Positions 55,376 through 63,795 of a DNA stretch of 64,000 nucleotides are shown here, piece after piece. Location of the stretch: the NCBI RefSeq assembly GCF_017676385.1, contig NZ_JAFFZN010000021.1, forward strand, positions 1 to 64,000, given 5' to 3'. Within the stretch, counting starts at the first letter, position 1. Every line of letters begins with the position of its first letter. The position numbers and the translations under genes were made by a program. A model generated the notes under the pieces. The model made no database searches and was not told the DNA's origin. It saw nothing but the letters and a program-made list of their open reading frames with translations. This DNA is from Streptomyces spirodelae. Lineage in GTDB: Bacteria > Actinomycetota > Actinomycetes > Streptomycetales > Streptomycetaceae.

Positions 55376-55384
55376 CGCCCGACC

Positions 55385-56290
55385 TTATCCGCTGAGGCGG
55401 CTGCATGGGATGGTCGGCGGGTGGTCCGGGTCGGGGACGCGGCCGGCGTAGCCGCCGGGGACCTTGCGGGACTGGGTGGCGCGGAAGTGCACGGGCGGGG
55501 TGCCCACCCGGCGGGTGAAGAGGCGGGAGAAGTAGGCCGGGTCGTCGTAGCCGACGCGCCGGGCCACGGTCGAGACGGGCAGATCTGTGCCGGCCAGCAG
55601 TTCCTTGGCGCGGCCCAGCCGGATGCCCAGCAGATAGTCCTTGGGGCTGCACCCCGCGCTGCGGCGTACGGCGGCGCGCAGCTCGGCCGGGGTCATTCCG
55701 TGCCGCGCCGCGTGGTCGGCGACCGAGAGCGGGAGGAAGGCGTCGCGGGCGAGGGCCTCCAGTACCGGGGCGCCGTCGGCCGTGGTGTCGGCGCGGGCCC
55801 GGCGCAGCGCGACGAGGAGTTCGTGGACGGCGGCCGCCGCCTCCACCTCCAGCAGCGGGTTGCCGGGGCGGGCCGCGCGAGCGACCCGGGCGATGGCCGT
55901 GCGGGCCGGGCCGGCGTCGGTGAGAGGGACCAGGGGCCGGTCCGGCTGGATGCAGCCCAGCTCGGTGTAGGCGGTCACGGCGGAGCCGGTGAAGTCGACG
56001 AAGCTCTCGTCCCAGCCCTCCTCGGCGTCGGCGCCGAAGTGGTGCCTGACCCCCGGGACGAGCCACAGCAGCGCGGGGGCCACCACAGCGCGACGGCGGC
56101 CTTCGGGGTCGGTGTACCAGCCGCGGCCGGCGCTGACGACGACGGCGACGTGGTGGTCGAGGACGCGCGGGCCGACCGGGGGCAGCGCGCCGTGCTGCAT
56201 GCCGACGCCGAGACAGACCAGGCCGAGCCTGTGGTGCACGGGGCCCGGGGTGAAGTACCGCATCCAGGACTGGTACCGGTGCTCGGCCAC
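55385..56290 (-). CDS. AraC family transcriptional regulator
   Basis: A 301-residue regulator. Residues 1-150 form a cupin-like sugar-sensing domain (GPRVLDHHVAVVVSAGRGWY, LLWLVPGVRHHFG). The C-terminal 100 residues are the double helix-turn-helix (LSVADHAARHGMTPAELRAA and STVARRVGYDDPAYFSRLFT, RRVGTPPVHFR). GTG 56290 has GAGGGGAGC upstream. It follows the GH101 gene by 85 bases on the same strand, so it may control that enzyme in response to a sugar. The link is inferred from position only. Confidence 0.92.
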   Translation of the reverse strand: MAEHRYQSWMRYFTPGPVHHRLGLVCLGVGMQHGALPPVGPRVLDHHVAVVVSAGRGWYTDPEGRRRAVVAPALLWLVPGVRHHFGADAEEGWDESFVDFTGSAVTAYTELGCIQPDRPLVPLTDAGPARTAIARVARAARPGNPLLEVEAAAAVHELLVALRRARADTTADGAPVLEALARDAFLPLSVADHAARHGMTPAELRAAVRRSAGCSPKDYLLGIRLGRAKELLAGTDLPVSTVARRVGYDDPAYFSRLFTRRVGTPPVHFRATQSRKVPGGYAGRVPDPDHPPTIPCSRLSG

Positions 56291-56375
56291 CGAGGCACGC
56301 TCCCCTCGTTCGTTCCGGGCAGCAGCGTACGGTGATCACCCCGGCCGGGTCACCGGGGCGGGCGCCGGTTGACGC

Positions 56376-59300
56376 CTATTGTCCGGCACCTCGGTCACCG
56401 TGTTCCGGCACCTCGGTCACCGTGAAGGTGTCCAGTACGAACTCGGCCTTGCCGTCGTCGCCCACCTTGCGCAGTCCTACCCATGCCTCGCCGTTCCGCG
56501 GCGCTGTGAACTCATAGGTGTGGGTGGCGGGTTCGGTCGCCACCGGGAGCGGGGTGCGCTCCAGCTCCCGCGCGGCGGGCTCGTCCACGCCGGTGACCCA
56601 GGCGTACTGGCCGGCCTTCTCGTTCTCGTACCGGAAGGAGACCCGGTAGGTCCTCCCCGGCTCGAAGCGGACGGTGTGCGGCACGGTGCGGTGAACCAGG
56701 CCGGTGTTCTCGCCGCGGGACTTGAGGGACTCGCTGCCGTCGATGACGTCGTCGACGGCCTTGCCGTTCCAGCCGCGCTGGGTGTAGGGCGCGTGCCGCT
56801 GGGCGATATGGGTGCGCGGATCGGTTGAGCCGCCCGCGTCGCCCTTGACGAACGGGCCCCAGCCGTGCGGCACGTGCTCGAAGTCCTCGTGCACCAGCGC
56901 CCCGCGGCTGCCGGAGCGCGTGCCGGGGACGACGCGTACGTGGTCGAAGCGGACCGGTACCTCGCCCTTCCCCGCCGTGAGGGCGAGGGTGACCGGTCCG
57001 CCTCCCTCGGGCACGGTGAACCAGGTCGTCATCCGCTGGAACCGGGTGCCCTGCTTGAGGTCGGCGGCGACGTAGTTGGTGGCGGTGGAGGTTTCCGTCC
57101 AGTTCTCGGCGCTGACGCCGTCGGCGGTGCGGACGGTGAGCGCGGCGCGGCGCCGGTGTGCTGTCCGGGTGCCGACCTGGACCTGTACGGAGGCTGCGTA
57201 GGTGCCGGGCGCGAGGCGGGAGAGCCGCTGGCTGACGGAGGCCGCTCCGCCGGGCGCGAGGACCAGTTCGTTGTCGCCGCGCTCGCTCACCTCGACGCTC
57301 GCCGCGCCCTCGACGGTCCATGCCGCCAGGTCACCCGCGTGGAAGCCGGGGTCGGCCAGCGGGGTGCCCTCGCCCCAGCGGGGGTCGGGCGGCGCGGGAG
57401 CGGGGGCGCGGTAGAGGACGTAGGGCTGTCCGGGTTCGGCGGTCAGGGTGACCTTGCCGCCCGAGACGGTGACCTGCCGGGGTCTGCCGCGGCCCTGGGC
57501 GGTCAGCGGGTGGAGGTGGACCGTGCGCCCACCGGACCAGCCGGCGGGCAGCCGCCAGGTCGTGCGTCCACCGCGCGGGTTGAAGTGGTAGAGCTTCGGC
57601 GGGTCGGTGGCCTTGCGGGGCTCCCAGGGCAGCAGGTAGGCGCCGTCCTCGTAGACCAGCCGGCCGTCGGTGGTGATGCGGCGCTTGCCGTCGGTGTCGG
57701 TGACGGCGGTGGCCTCGGGGCCCTCGAAGGTGATCTCGTGCTCGGTCCAGGTGCGGATGGGCCTGGCCTGCAGGTACTTCGCCGGCAGGCTGTGGCTCCA
57801 GATCAGCCGGTAGAAGGCGTGCCAGTCGGTCTTGCCGCGCCAGCCCTCGTAGTTGCCCATCCGGGGCGCGCCCAGGAGGGTGGGCCACTTGTCGGCGAAG
57901 ACGTCCTTCTGGTGGTTGCGCAGGAAACGGATGAGGCGGGAGTTGATGCCGCGCGAGGTGTCGGGGCCGTAGTCGGTCTCGGTCGCCCAGTGGGACCACA
58001 GCGCGGAGCGCTCCAGCCCGTGGCCCCACTCGGTGGTGACCTGCCAGCCCTGTTCGCGGAAGATCCGCTGGAGGCGGTCGGAGGTCCAGCCGGACTCGCG
58101 GAAGACGTCGATGTAGAGGGAGTTGAGGCCGTCGTCGGTGTCGTCGCGCAGGTTCCGCAGCCGGGTCGCGATGTCGCCGGAGACCAGGTCGCGGCGCTGG
58201 TCGATCCGGTAGGACTGGTCGAGCCAGTCCCACTGTTCGTTCGTCTTGTCGACGAGGGTCTCGGAGAAGGCGTGGGCGACCGGGTACGACTCGGTGGCGT
58301 TGAGGTGTACCGCGAAGTCGCAGTTCCACCGCTTGCCCCTGGACAGCAGGGTGTTGAGGTCGGCGAGGCCGCCCGCGCGCTCGTTGTAGTTGCCCGCGTA
58401 GTCGGGGTGCGCGGAGTCGTGACCCTCGGACTGGTAGCCCTTGAGCAGGGTGAACTGGCGCAGCCCGTCGGTCGCCAGGTGGATGCGCTTGACCTGGTCG
58501 AGGGTGGCCAGGAAGGGGTTGGTGGCCTGGCTGGCGAAGTTGAACGGGATGTGCGGCACGACCCGCAGATGCTGCTCATCGGCGCCGTGCGGGTCGACCA
58601 TGATGTCGCGCATCGCGATGGCCGCGTCCTGCCAGTCGGCGACCCCGTCGCCGTTGCGGTCCCGGGTGACGACGACGGTGACGTACGGCAGCGGCTCGGT
58701 CTGGTCCGGCCCCGCGGTGGCGGCGCGGTAGGTCCACTGGCCGCACGTCAGCCGGGCGGCGACAGCGCCGTCCGCGGTGACGTTCTGCCGCCAGAGTCTG
58801 CCGTTCTCCCAGGCGGCGCCCTTGGTGCCGGCCGGTTTGTCGTAGCTGGTGTTGGTCTCCATCGCCGCTGCGAGGTCGCCGGTGGCGACGACCGCGTACG
58901 CGCAGCCCACCGGCTGGGGGTCGGGCTCGGTGGCACCGGTGAGCTCGACCAGGGTGTCACCGCTCGCGGCCTTGTCCAGCTCCACGCGGGCCGCGTACAG
59001 CACGGGCTCGGGCCGCTGGTCGGAGCGTACGGACAGGAAGGCCAGCTGTGGCAGCTGAAGCGTTCCGACGCGGCCGGTGGCGCTCTCCTCGATCCGGGTG
59101 ACACGCCAGTGCACCTGGTCGTCCTCGGCCTCGATACGGACGGTCAGTTCGGTGCCGGTTCGCAGGGCGAGGGTGTAGGTGATGCCGCGGTTGTCGCCGC
59201 TCGGTTCGCTGCGTACCTCGGGGGTGTGTTCCTCACCGTCGATGAGGAGGGCGCGGACGGGGTCCTGCTGGGCGTGCAGGGTGGCACCCGTCTTCCGGTC

Positions 59301-59600
59301 GGTGTAGCCGACGATGCGGGGGAAGGCGGTGTCGACGGTGACGTCGAGCGCGCTGGTGCGCAGGGTGCGTACGCGGGGTGCCGCGCCCGCCGGTGCGGGG
59401 AGGGCGAGGCTGGTCAGTGCGGTTGCCGCACCGGCCGCCACCACCGTCCTGCGGGGCACGCCACGGGCTCCGGGAGGTTGCCCCGGTCCGCGGTGTGCGG
59501 TCAGCGGGTCGGCTGCGGTGGCTCGCTCCGTACCTCGCGCCCCTTCCGGCCGCGACTCGCGGTGCGGAGCTCGGGTCGTCTTCCGCTCGCCGCTCGCCAT
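56376..59600 (-). CDS. Tat-secreted endo-alpha-N-acetylgalactosaminidase (GH101)
   Basis: A 1074-residue glycosidase expected to release the Gal-beta-1,3-GalNAc disaccharide from mucin-type O-glycans. The N-terminus has a twin-arginine signal (GVPRRTVVAAGAATALTSLA, about 46-65). The GH101 catalytic barrel includes FTLLKGYQSEGHDSAHPDY, the probable nucleophile Asp498 in SLYIDVFRESGW and the probable acid/base Glu524 in VTTEWGHGLERS. Downstream are two jelly-roll carbohydrate-binding-like domains (SVSQRLSRLAPGTYAASVQV; RTYRVSFRYENEKAGQYAWV). Start ATG 59600 follows GGAGGCGGAACC; the frame is open to 60287 but that part overlaps the Ppx gene. An AraC gene follows. Confidence 0.93.
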   Translation of the reverse strand: MASGERKTTRAPHRESRPEGARGTERATAADPLTAHRGPGQPPGARGVPRRTVVAAGAATALTSLALPAPAGAAPRVRTLRTSALDVTVDTAFPRIVGYTDRKTGATLHAQQDPVRALLIDGEEHTPEVRSEPSGDNRGITYTLALRTGTELTVRIEAEDDQVHWRVTRIEESATGRVGTLQLPQLAFLSVRSDQRPEPVLYAARVELDKAASGDTLVELTGATEPDPQPVGCAYAVVATGDLAAAMETNTSYDKPAGTKGAAWENGRLWRQNVTADGAVAARLTCGQWTYRAATAGPDQTEPLPYVTVVVTRDRNGDGVADWQDAAIAMRDIMVDPHGADEQHLRVVPHIPFNFASQATNPFLATLDQVKRIHLATDGLRQFTLLKGYQSEGHDSAHPDYAGNYNERAGGLADLNTLLSRGKRWNCDFAVHLNATESYPVAHAFSETLVDKTNEQWDWLDQSYRIDQRRDLVSGDIATRLRNLRDDTDDGLNSLYIDVFRESGWTSDRLQRIFREQGWQVTTEWGHGLERSALWSHWATETDYGPDTSRGINSRLIRFLRNHQKDVFADKWPTLLGAPRMGNYEGWRGKTDWHAFYRLIWSHSLPAKYLQARPIRTWTEHEITFEGPEATAVTDTDGKRRITTDGRLVYEDGAYLLPWEPRKATDPPKLYHFNPRGGRTTWRLPAGWSGGRTVHLHPLTAQGRGRPRQVTVSGGKVTLTAEPGQPYVLYRAPAPAPPDPRWGEGTPLADPGFHAGDLAAWTVEGAASVEVSERGDNELVLAPGGAASVSQRLSRLAPGTYAASVQVQVGTRTAHRRRAALTVRTADGVSAENWTETSTATNYVAADLKQGTRFQRMTTWFTVPEGGGPVTLALTAGKGEVPVRFDHVRVVPGTRSGSRGALVHEDFEHVPHGWGPFVKGDAGGSTDPRTHIAQRHAPYTQRGWNGKAVDDVIDGSESLKSRGENTGLVHRTVPHTVRFEPGRTYRVSFRYENEKAGQYAWVTGVDEPAARELERTPLPVATEPATHTYEFTAPRNGEAWVGLRKVGDDGKAEFVLDTFTVTEVPEHGDRGAGQ

Positions 59601-59701
59601 GGTTCCGCCTCCGCCCGGCTGTCGACCTCGGTCCGACGCCCAGCCTTGGCGAGCAGGCACGCGGCTGCCCATGGACAAGTGTGCGTGGTTGTTGGACTTC
59701 C

Positions 59702-60658
59702 TCACCCGTCCAGTTCGTCTTGTTCGAACCGCAGCGCCGCTTCCTGTTCGAGCTGCTGGATCAGCACGCCCTCGCGCAGCGCCCAGGGGCACAACGTCAG
59801 GGTCCGCAGGTCCAGCAGCTGCATGGTGGTGTGCGCGACGAGGGCGCCGGCCAGCGCCTGGCCGGCGCGGGCGGGCGAGATGCCGGGCAGGTCCGCGCGC
59901 TGCTCCGCGGGCAGCCGCGCCAGTCTGCCCAGCTCTTTTCGCAGCCTGCCCCGCTTCAGGTAGCGCGGGGTGAAGGGCCCCTCCCGGCCCGGCGGTGCCC
60001 CGCAGAGCCGGGCGAGCTGGTGCAGGGTGCGGGAGGTGGCCACCGCGGTGTGCGGCTGCTCCCAGCGGACGCGGGCTGTGACATCGCGCAGTTGGTGCCG
60101 TACCTGTCGCCGTACGGCGCGCAGCTGCTCGGGCGGTGGCGGGTCGGCGGTGCCGAAGTGCTCGCGGGTGAGCAGTCCGGCTCCCAGCGGGACGGAGACC
60201 GCCAGGTCCGGCACGCCGGAGCGGCCGAAGGCCACCTCGACCGAGCCGCCGCCGATGTCGAGCAGCACCATCGGTCCGGCCCGCCATCCCATCCAGCGGC
60301 GGGCCGCGAGGAAGGTCAGCTCGGCCTCCCGGCGCCCGGACATGATCGCGAGGTCCAGCCCGGAGTGTTTGCGTACGGTCTCCACGATCCGGGTGCGGTT
60401 GGGCGCCTCCCGAACGATCGCCGTGGCGAAGGCGGTCAGCCGGGTCACTCCCCAGGAGCGGGCCTCCTCGTCGGCCGCCGTGGCAGCCTCCGCCAACCGC
60501 TCCACCGCGTATTCGGGCAGTCGACCGTCGCCGTCCACGTCGTCGGCGAGCCGCAGCCGGTATTTGACGGTGTGCACGGGGAGCGGCACGGCGCCTTCGG
60601 CGTCGGCAATCTCCAGCCGTACGGTGTTCGAGCCGACGTCCAGGACACCCACCCGCAA
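59702..60658 (-). CDS. Ppx/GppA family phosphatase
   Basis: An exopolyphosphatase/guanosine pentaphosphatase-type protein of 318 residues from the ASKHA fold. The phosphate loops are GVLDVGSNTVRL (about 4-15) and VLLDIGGGSVEVAFG; FATAIVREAPNR and SVPLGAGLLTREHF are also typical. It acts on polyphosphate or (p)ppGpp-type substrates. The start is TTG at 60658 (protein RVGVLDVGSNT), supported by GGGAGG seven bases upstream and by homologues that begin MRVGVLDVGSNT; a longer ORF to 60721 has no family similarity. It is the short, one-domain form without the HD domain. Confidence 0.9.
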   Translation of the reverse strand: MRVGVLDVGSNTVRLEIADAEGAVPLPVHTVKYRLRLADDVDGDGRLPEYAVERLAEAATAADEEARSWGVTRLTAFATAIVREAPNRTRIVETVRKHSGLDLAIMSGRREAELTFLAARRWMGWRAGPMVLLDIGGGSVEVAFGRSGVPDLAVSVPLGAGLLTREHFGTADPPPPEQLRAVRRQVRHQLRDVTARVRWEQPHTAVATSRTLHQLARLCGAPPGREGPFTPRYLKRGRLRKELGRLARLPAEQRADLPGISPARAGQALAGALVAHTTMQLLDLRTLTLCPWALREGVLIQQLEQEAALRFEQDELDG

Positions 60659-60774
60659 GCCGAACCTCCCGCCGACAGCCGCTCCTTGGCTTCGCCTGCC
60701 CGTAGGACCCCTGGCCGGCACCTGGCCCGAGGAGTGTACGGGGGCCGCGGGCCGGTGCCCCGCGGCCGCGGCCG

Positions 60775-61071
60775 TCAGGCGGGGAGCACGCGTCCGGTCG
60801 CGTGCGCGCGAACGGTGTGGTGTCCGGGCCCGGCGGACCGGTGCCGCCCCATCACACAGCAGTTGTTCATCGCCTCCAGCCCGGTCCGCACATCGTCTCC
60901 GGCCAGCCCGGTGTGCTGGGCGATCCGTTCGACGGTGGGAGCCTGGGGCCGGGTGGCGCGGGTCAGTTCTCGGACAGCGGCGCGCACCTTCTCACGCAGC
61001 TCGCCGACCCGATGGGACGTGTGGACGCCCAGGGCGTGGTCGCGAACGTGACGGTGGCGTGCGGCGCACAT
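60775..61071 (-). CDS. Fragment-like protein similar to sigma-B-family region 3
   Basis: A 98-residue protein whose middle (about 17-70) reads HTSHRVGELREKVRAAVREL, RATRPQAPTVERIAQHTG and LAGDDVRTGLEAMNN. This matches the start of sigma region 3 in SigB/F/G-type sigma factors (VPRRLQEL..IR.A...L....RSPTV.E.A..LGI..E.V..GLEA.N). Regions 2 and 4 are absent. GGAGGAG precedes the ATG at 61071, so it looks translated rather than dead. A SigB-like promoter lies upstream at 61203-61227. It could be a remnant, or a small regulator that mimics part of a sigma factor. Confidence 0.65.
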   Translation of the reverse strand: MCAARHRHVRDHALGVHTSHRVGELREKVRAAVRELTRATRPQAPTVERIAQHTGLAGDDVRTGLEAMNNCCVMGRHRSAGPGHHTVRAHATGRVLPA

Positions 61072-61140
61072 AGGAACTCGCTCCTCCCGGTCTCGTGCAT
61101 TCCCGGCAACCGCGGGAGGCGGCTCGGGTGACACACCCGG

Positions 61141-61159
61141 GGTGACCTTCGCGGTCACC
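61141..61159. promoter_or_regulatory. Inverted repeat in the leader of the sigma-like gene
   Basis: GGTGACC-TTCGC-GGTCACC is a perfect 7-bp dyad with a 5-base spacer, about 70 bases before the ATG of the sigma-like gene. Another GGGTGAC lies just to its left (about 61128). Candidate operator or leader hairpin. Confidence 0.5.
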
Positions 61160-61202
61160 TCCCGCGGATGTGCCTGTCCTCCCAAGCACCTGGCGTTTCG
61201 TA

Positions 61203-61227
61203 TTACCGGCAGCACCGGCCGCGAAAC
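61203..61227 (-). promoter_or_regulatory. SigB-like promoter of the sigma-like gene
   Basis: On the minus strand, GTTT (61224-61227) and CGGTAA (61203-61208) are 15 bases apart, fitting the streptomycete SigB/SigH pattern GNNT-N14-16-GGGTAY apart from the first and last bases. The start would be near 61195. Confidence 0.45.
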
Positions 61228-61358
61228 CCTGATGATCCAACTTTTCGCGGACGACAAGAATCCGGCCCCCGGTGCCGTGGCGCCGGTGGAGGCTGTTGCC
61301 CGGCGAGGTGCCGGTGGCGGCGTTATCGTGGCGGTAGGCCGCGCGCTGGGGGTGTGGG

Positions 61359-62246
61359 ATGGGTGGTTCGGTGGCTGACCCGGTGGAGCGGGGCTTTCCG
61401 CACCTGGAGACGGTGCGCGAGGCGATCACCGCGCTCTACCGGCGGATGTCGGCCGACTCGGTGCGGGGCTTCGACACCAGCGTGGCGCCCGGCGATGTGG
61501 CCTTCGCGGACGCGGACGACCTGTATCTGGGCGCGCAGCGTGTCGCGGGGGTGATGGTGCGGCATCTGCGGCTGCCCGAGGCACGGGTGATCGTCAGCTT
61601 CCGCGAGATGACACACGCGGCGAACGTCGAGCTGACGGCCGGCCCTGAGTACTTCGTCGAGCTGAACGCCCGCTTCAAACGCCACCGTCACGACATCGGC
61701 GCGGCTCTCGCCCACGAGGTCACCCATGTGTGGCTGCACCGTCTCGGCCTGGCGTTCGACGGCACCCGGGCCAACGAGATCCTCACCGACACCGCCGCCA
61801 CCTACCTCGGCGCCGGATGGCTCCTGCTGGACGCGTTCCGGCAGGACGCCCTCACCTCGCAGAAGCTGGGCTACCTCACCCCCGAGGAGTTCGGCTATGT
61901 ACTGGCCAAGCGGGCGCGGCTCTTCGGCGAGGACCCGGCGATCTGGTTCACCAGCCCGCAGGCGTACGAGGCATACGAGCGGGGGCGCAAGGTGGCCGAC
62001 CGGGAGGAGGAGGTGCCGCCGCTGGCCGCCGCGCCGTGGCTGGAGCGGCGCCGCTATGTGCGGGACCGGCGGCACGGTGCCGGTCCCGGCGGCGCCGCGG
62101 GGTACGCCTTCGAGCACGGCGACGGCGCGGGACTGCGGGTTTCGTTCCCCTGCCCCACCTGCCGGGTACGGCTGCGGGTTCCCGTGCGGGGGCATGTGCG
62201 GGCGCGGTGCGGGCTGTGCGAGTCGGTCTGGCCGTGTGACACGTAG
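61359..62246 (+). CDS. Putative HExxH metallopeptidase with C-terminal zinc ribbon
   Basis: A 295-residue protein of no named family that I recognise. It has a zinc-protease-like motif HEVTH (His119, Glu120, His123) and Glu140 sixteen residues further on (ANEILTD), fitting a gluzincin-type third ligand. The C-terminus has two CxxC pairs (Cys265/268 and Cys284/287) forming a zinc ribbon. No signal peptide is present, so the enzyme should be cytosolic. ATG 61359 is preceded by GGGGGTG. The neighbours give no clue to the substrate. Confidence 0.8.
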   Translation: MGGSVADPVERGFPHLETVREAITALYRRMSADSVRGFDTSVAPGDVAFADADDLYLGAQRVAGVMVRHLRLPEARVIVSFREMTHAANVELTAGPEYFVELNARFKRHRHDIGAALAHEVTHVWLHRLGLAFDGTRANEILTDTAATYLGAGWLLLDAFRQDALTSQKLGYLTPEEFGYVLAKRARLFGEDPAIWFTSPQAYEAYERGRKVADREEEVPPLAAAPWLERRRYVRDRRHGAGPGGAAGYAFEHGDGAGLRVSFPCPTCRVRLRVPVRGHVRARCGLCESVWPCDT

Positions 62247-62310
62247 GTCGCTGCCGATAGGCCGTGGCCGGTGAGGGGTGTGTCGTGGCGGGGCGCGGTA
62301 GGTTCGGGGT

Positions 62311-62775
62311 ATGGCTCCTTCGATCGCTACCAACACCCGGGTCGGACTCGATGAACTGCTGGAGTTCGTACGGCCCCGGCACCGGGCCATCCTGCTGACG
62401 CGGCGGGAGGACGGCACACCGCAGGCGTCACCGCTGACGTGCGGTGTCGACTCAGCGGGGCGGATCGTCATCGCGACGTACCCGGAGCGCGCCAAGACAC
62501 ACAACGCGCGCCGCGAGGCCGAGGTGAGCGTGCTGGTGCTGTCGGACGAGTGGAACGGGCCCTGGGTGCAGATCGACGGCCAGGCCGAGGTGCTGGATGT
62601 GCCGGAGGCGGTGGAGCCGCTGGTCGAGTACTACCGTGTCATCTCCGGCGAGCACCCCGACTGGGACGAGTACCGGTCGGCCATGCTCAAGCAGGGCAAG
62701 TCGCTGATCAGGGTCACCCCGCGCCGCTGGGGTCCCGTCGCCACGGGCGGCTTCCCAGCTCGGCTGGCCTCCTGA
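62311..62775 (+). CDS. PPOX-class F420-dependent oxidoreductase
   Basis: A 154-residue split-barrel protein of the pyridoxamine-phosphate-oxidase-like class. RHRAILLTRREDGTPQASPL and YPERAKTHNARREAEVSVLV form the cofactor-binding core. The size and actinobacterial context favour F420 over FMN, but that is inference. A TAGGTT box lies eight bases before the ATG at 62311, suggesting a leaderless transcript. Confidence 0.88.
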   Translation: MAPSIATNTRVGLDELLEFVRPRHRAILLTRREDGTPQASPLTCGVDSAGRIVIATYPERAKTHNARREAEVSVLVLSDEWNGPWVQIDGQAEVLDVPEAVEPLVEYYRVISGEHPDWDEYRSAMLKQGKSLIRVTPRRWGPVATGGFPARLAS

Positions 62776-62811
62776 AGCGCAGGAGCCGGGCTTTCAGCAA
62801 GGGCACCCCTC

Positions 62812-63795
62812 TCACCGGGGCAGATGCCCGGCCAGCTCCCGTGCGGCCTCGGCGCCGTAGGCACCACGCAGGCGGGTCAGGAACTCATCCCGTTCCAGGG
62901 TGTAGGTCTGCGTACCGGTCACCTCCAGCGCCGTGGTGGCCAGGGCACCGCCCAGCTGGGCCGCACGCTGATGGCCGAGCCCCCGGGCGAGGCCCGCGAG
63001 AAAGCCCGCGCGGAAGGCGTCACCCGCACCGGTGGGATCGACGGCAGCGCCCGGCGCCAGTGGCACGGCCGCCACATCGACGGGGCAGACACCCACTTGC
63101 TCGATGTGCACCCCGCCGGCGCCCCTGGTCGTGACCCAGGTGCCGACACGGCCGAGGATCTGCTGCTCCGTCCAGCCGGTGCGCTCCTGGAGCAGCACCG
63201 CCTCGTACGCGTTGGTGAACAGATACGCGGGCCCGGCCAGCAGCGCCCTTACGCCGTCGCGGTCCAGCACGGCGAGCTGCTGGGAGATGTCGGCGGCGAA
63301 CGGGAGGCCCAGCTCCGCGCATTCGCGGGTGTGGCGCAGCATCGCCTCGGGGTCGTCGGGCGCGACGACGACCAGGTCGAGGCCGCCGGTGCGCCTGGCC
63401 ACCTCGTGCAGCGAGATGTCGCGGGCCTCGCTCATGGCGCCCGGGTAGAAGGAGCCGATCTGGTTGTGGTCGGCGTCGGTCGTGCAGACGAAGCGTGCGG
63501 TGTGCCGGCTGCTGCTGACGTGCACCGAGTCGGTGTCGACGCCGTGCTCCTTGAGCCACAGCTGGTAGTCCGACCAGTCGCTGCCCGCGGCACCGACCAG
63601 CACGGGGGTCAGTCCGAGCGCGCCGAGCCCGAAGGCGATGTTGGCCGCGACGCCGCCGCGCCGGATCTCCAGCTCTTCCACCAGGAAGGAGAGCGACACC
63701 GTGTGCAGGCTCTCGGGCAGCAGCTGTTCGCTGAAGCGGCCGGGGAACGTCATCAGGTGGTCCGTGGCGATCGAACCTGTCACGGCTATGCGCAC
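62812..63795 (-). CDS. PfkB family carbohydrate/nucleoside kinase
   Basis: A 327-residue ribokinase-fold kinase. The N-terminal MRIAVTGSIATDHLMTFPGR and GGVAANIAFGLGALGL are the substrate-lid side; the anion-hole motif is DPTGAGDAFRAGFLAGLARG with the catalytic Asp. It probably phosphorylates a sugar or nucleoside (adenosine kinase-like), but the substrate is not evident. GTG 63795 has AGGAGAG upstream and overlaps the stop of the upstream SCP2-domain gene by ten bases, so the two are co-expressed. Confidence 0.93.
   Translation of the reverse strand: MRIAVTGSIATDHLMTFPGRFSEQLLPESLHTVSLSFLVEELEIRRGGVAANIAFGLGALGLTPVLVGAAGSDWSDYQLWLKEHGVDTDSVHVSSSRHTARFVCTTDADHNQIGSFYPGAMSEARDISLHEVARRTGGLDLVVVAPDDPEAMLRHTRECAELGLPFAADISQQLAVLDRDGVRALLAGPAYLFTNAYEAVLLQERTGWTEQQILGRVGTWVTTRGAGGVHIEQVGVCPVDVAAVPLAPGAAVDPTGAGDAFRAGFLAGLARGLGHQRAAQLGGALATTALEVTGTQTYTLERDEFLTRLRGAYGAEAARELAGHLPR

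Noticed and set aside
56865..59963. A 1032-codon antisense frame opposite the GH101 gene
   Set aside because: Low-complexity Gly/Val/Ala/Leu translation typical of an antisense shadow; the GH101 frame has clear catalytic motifs.
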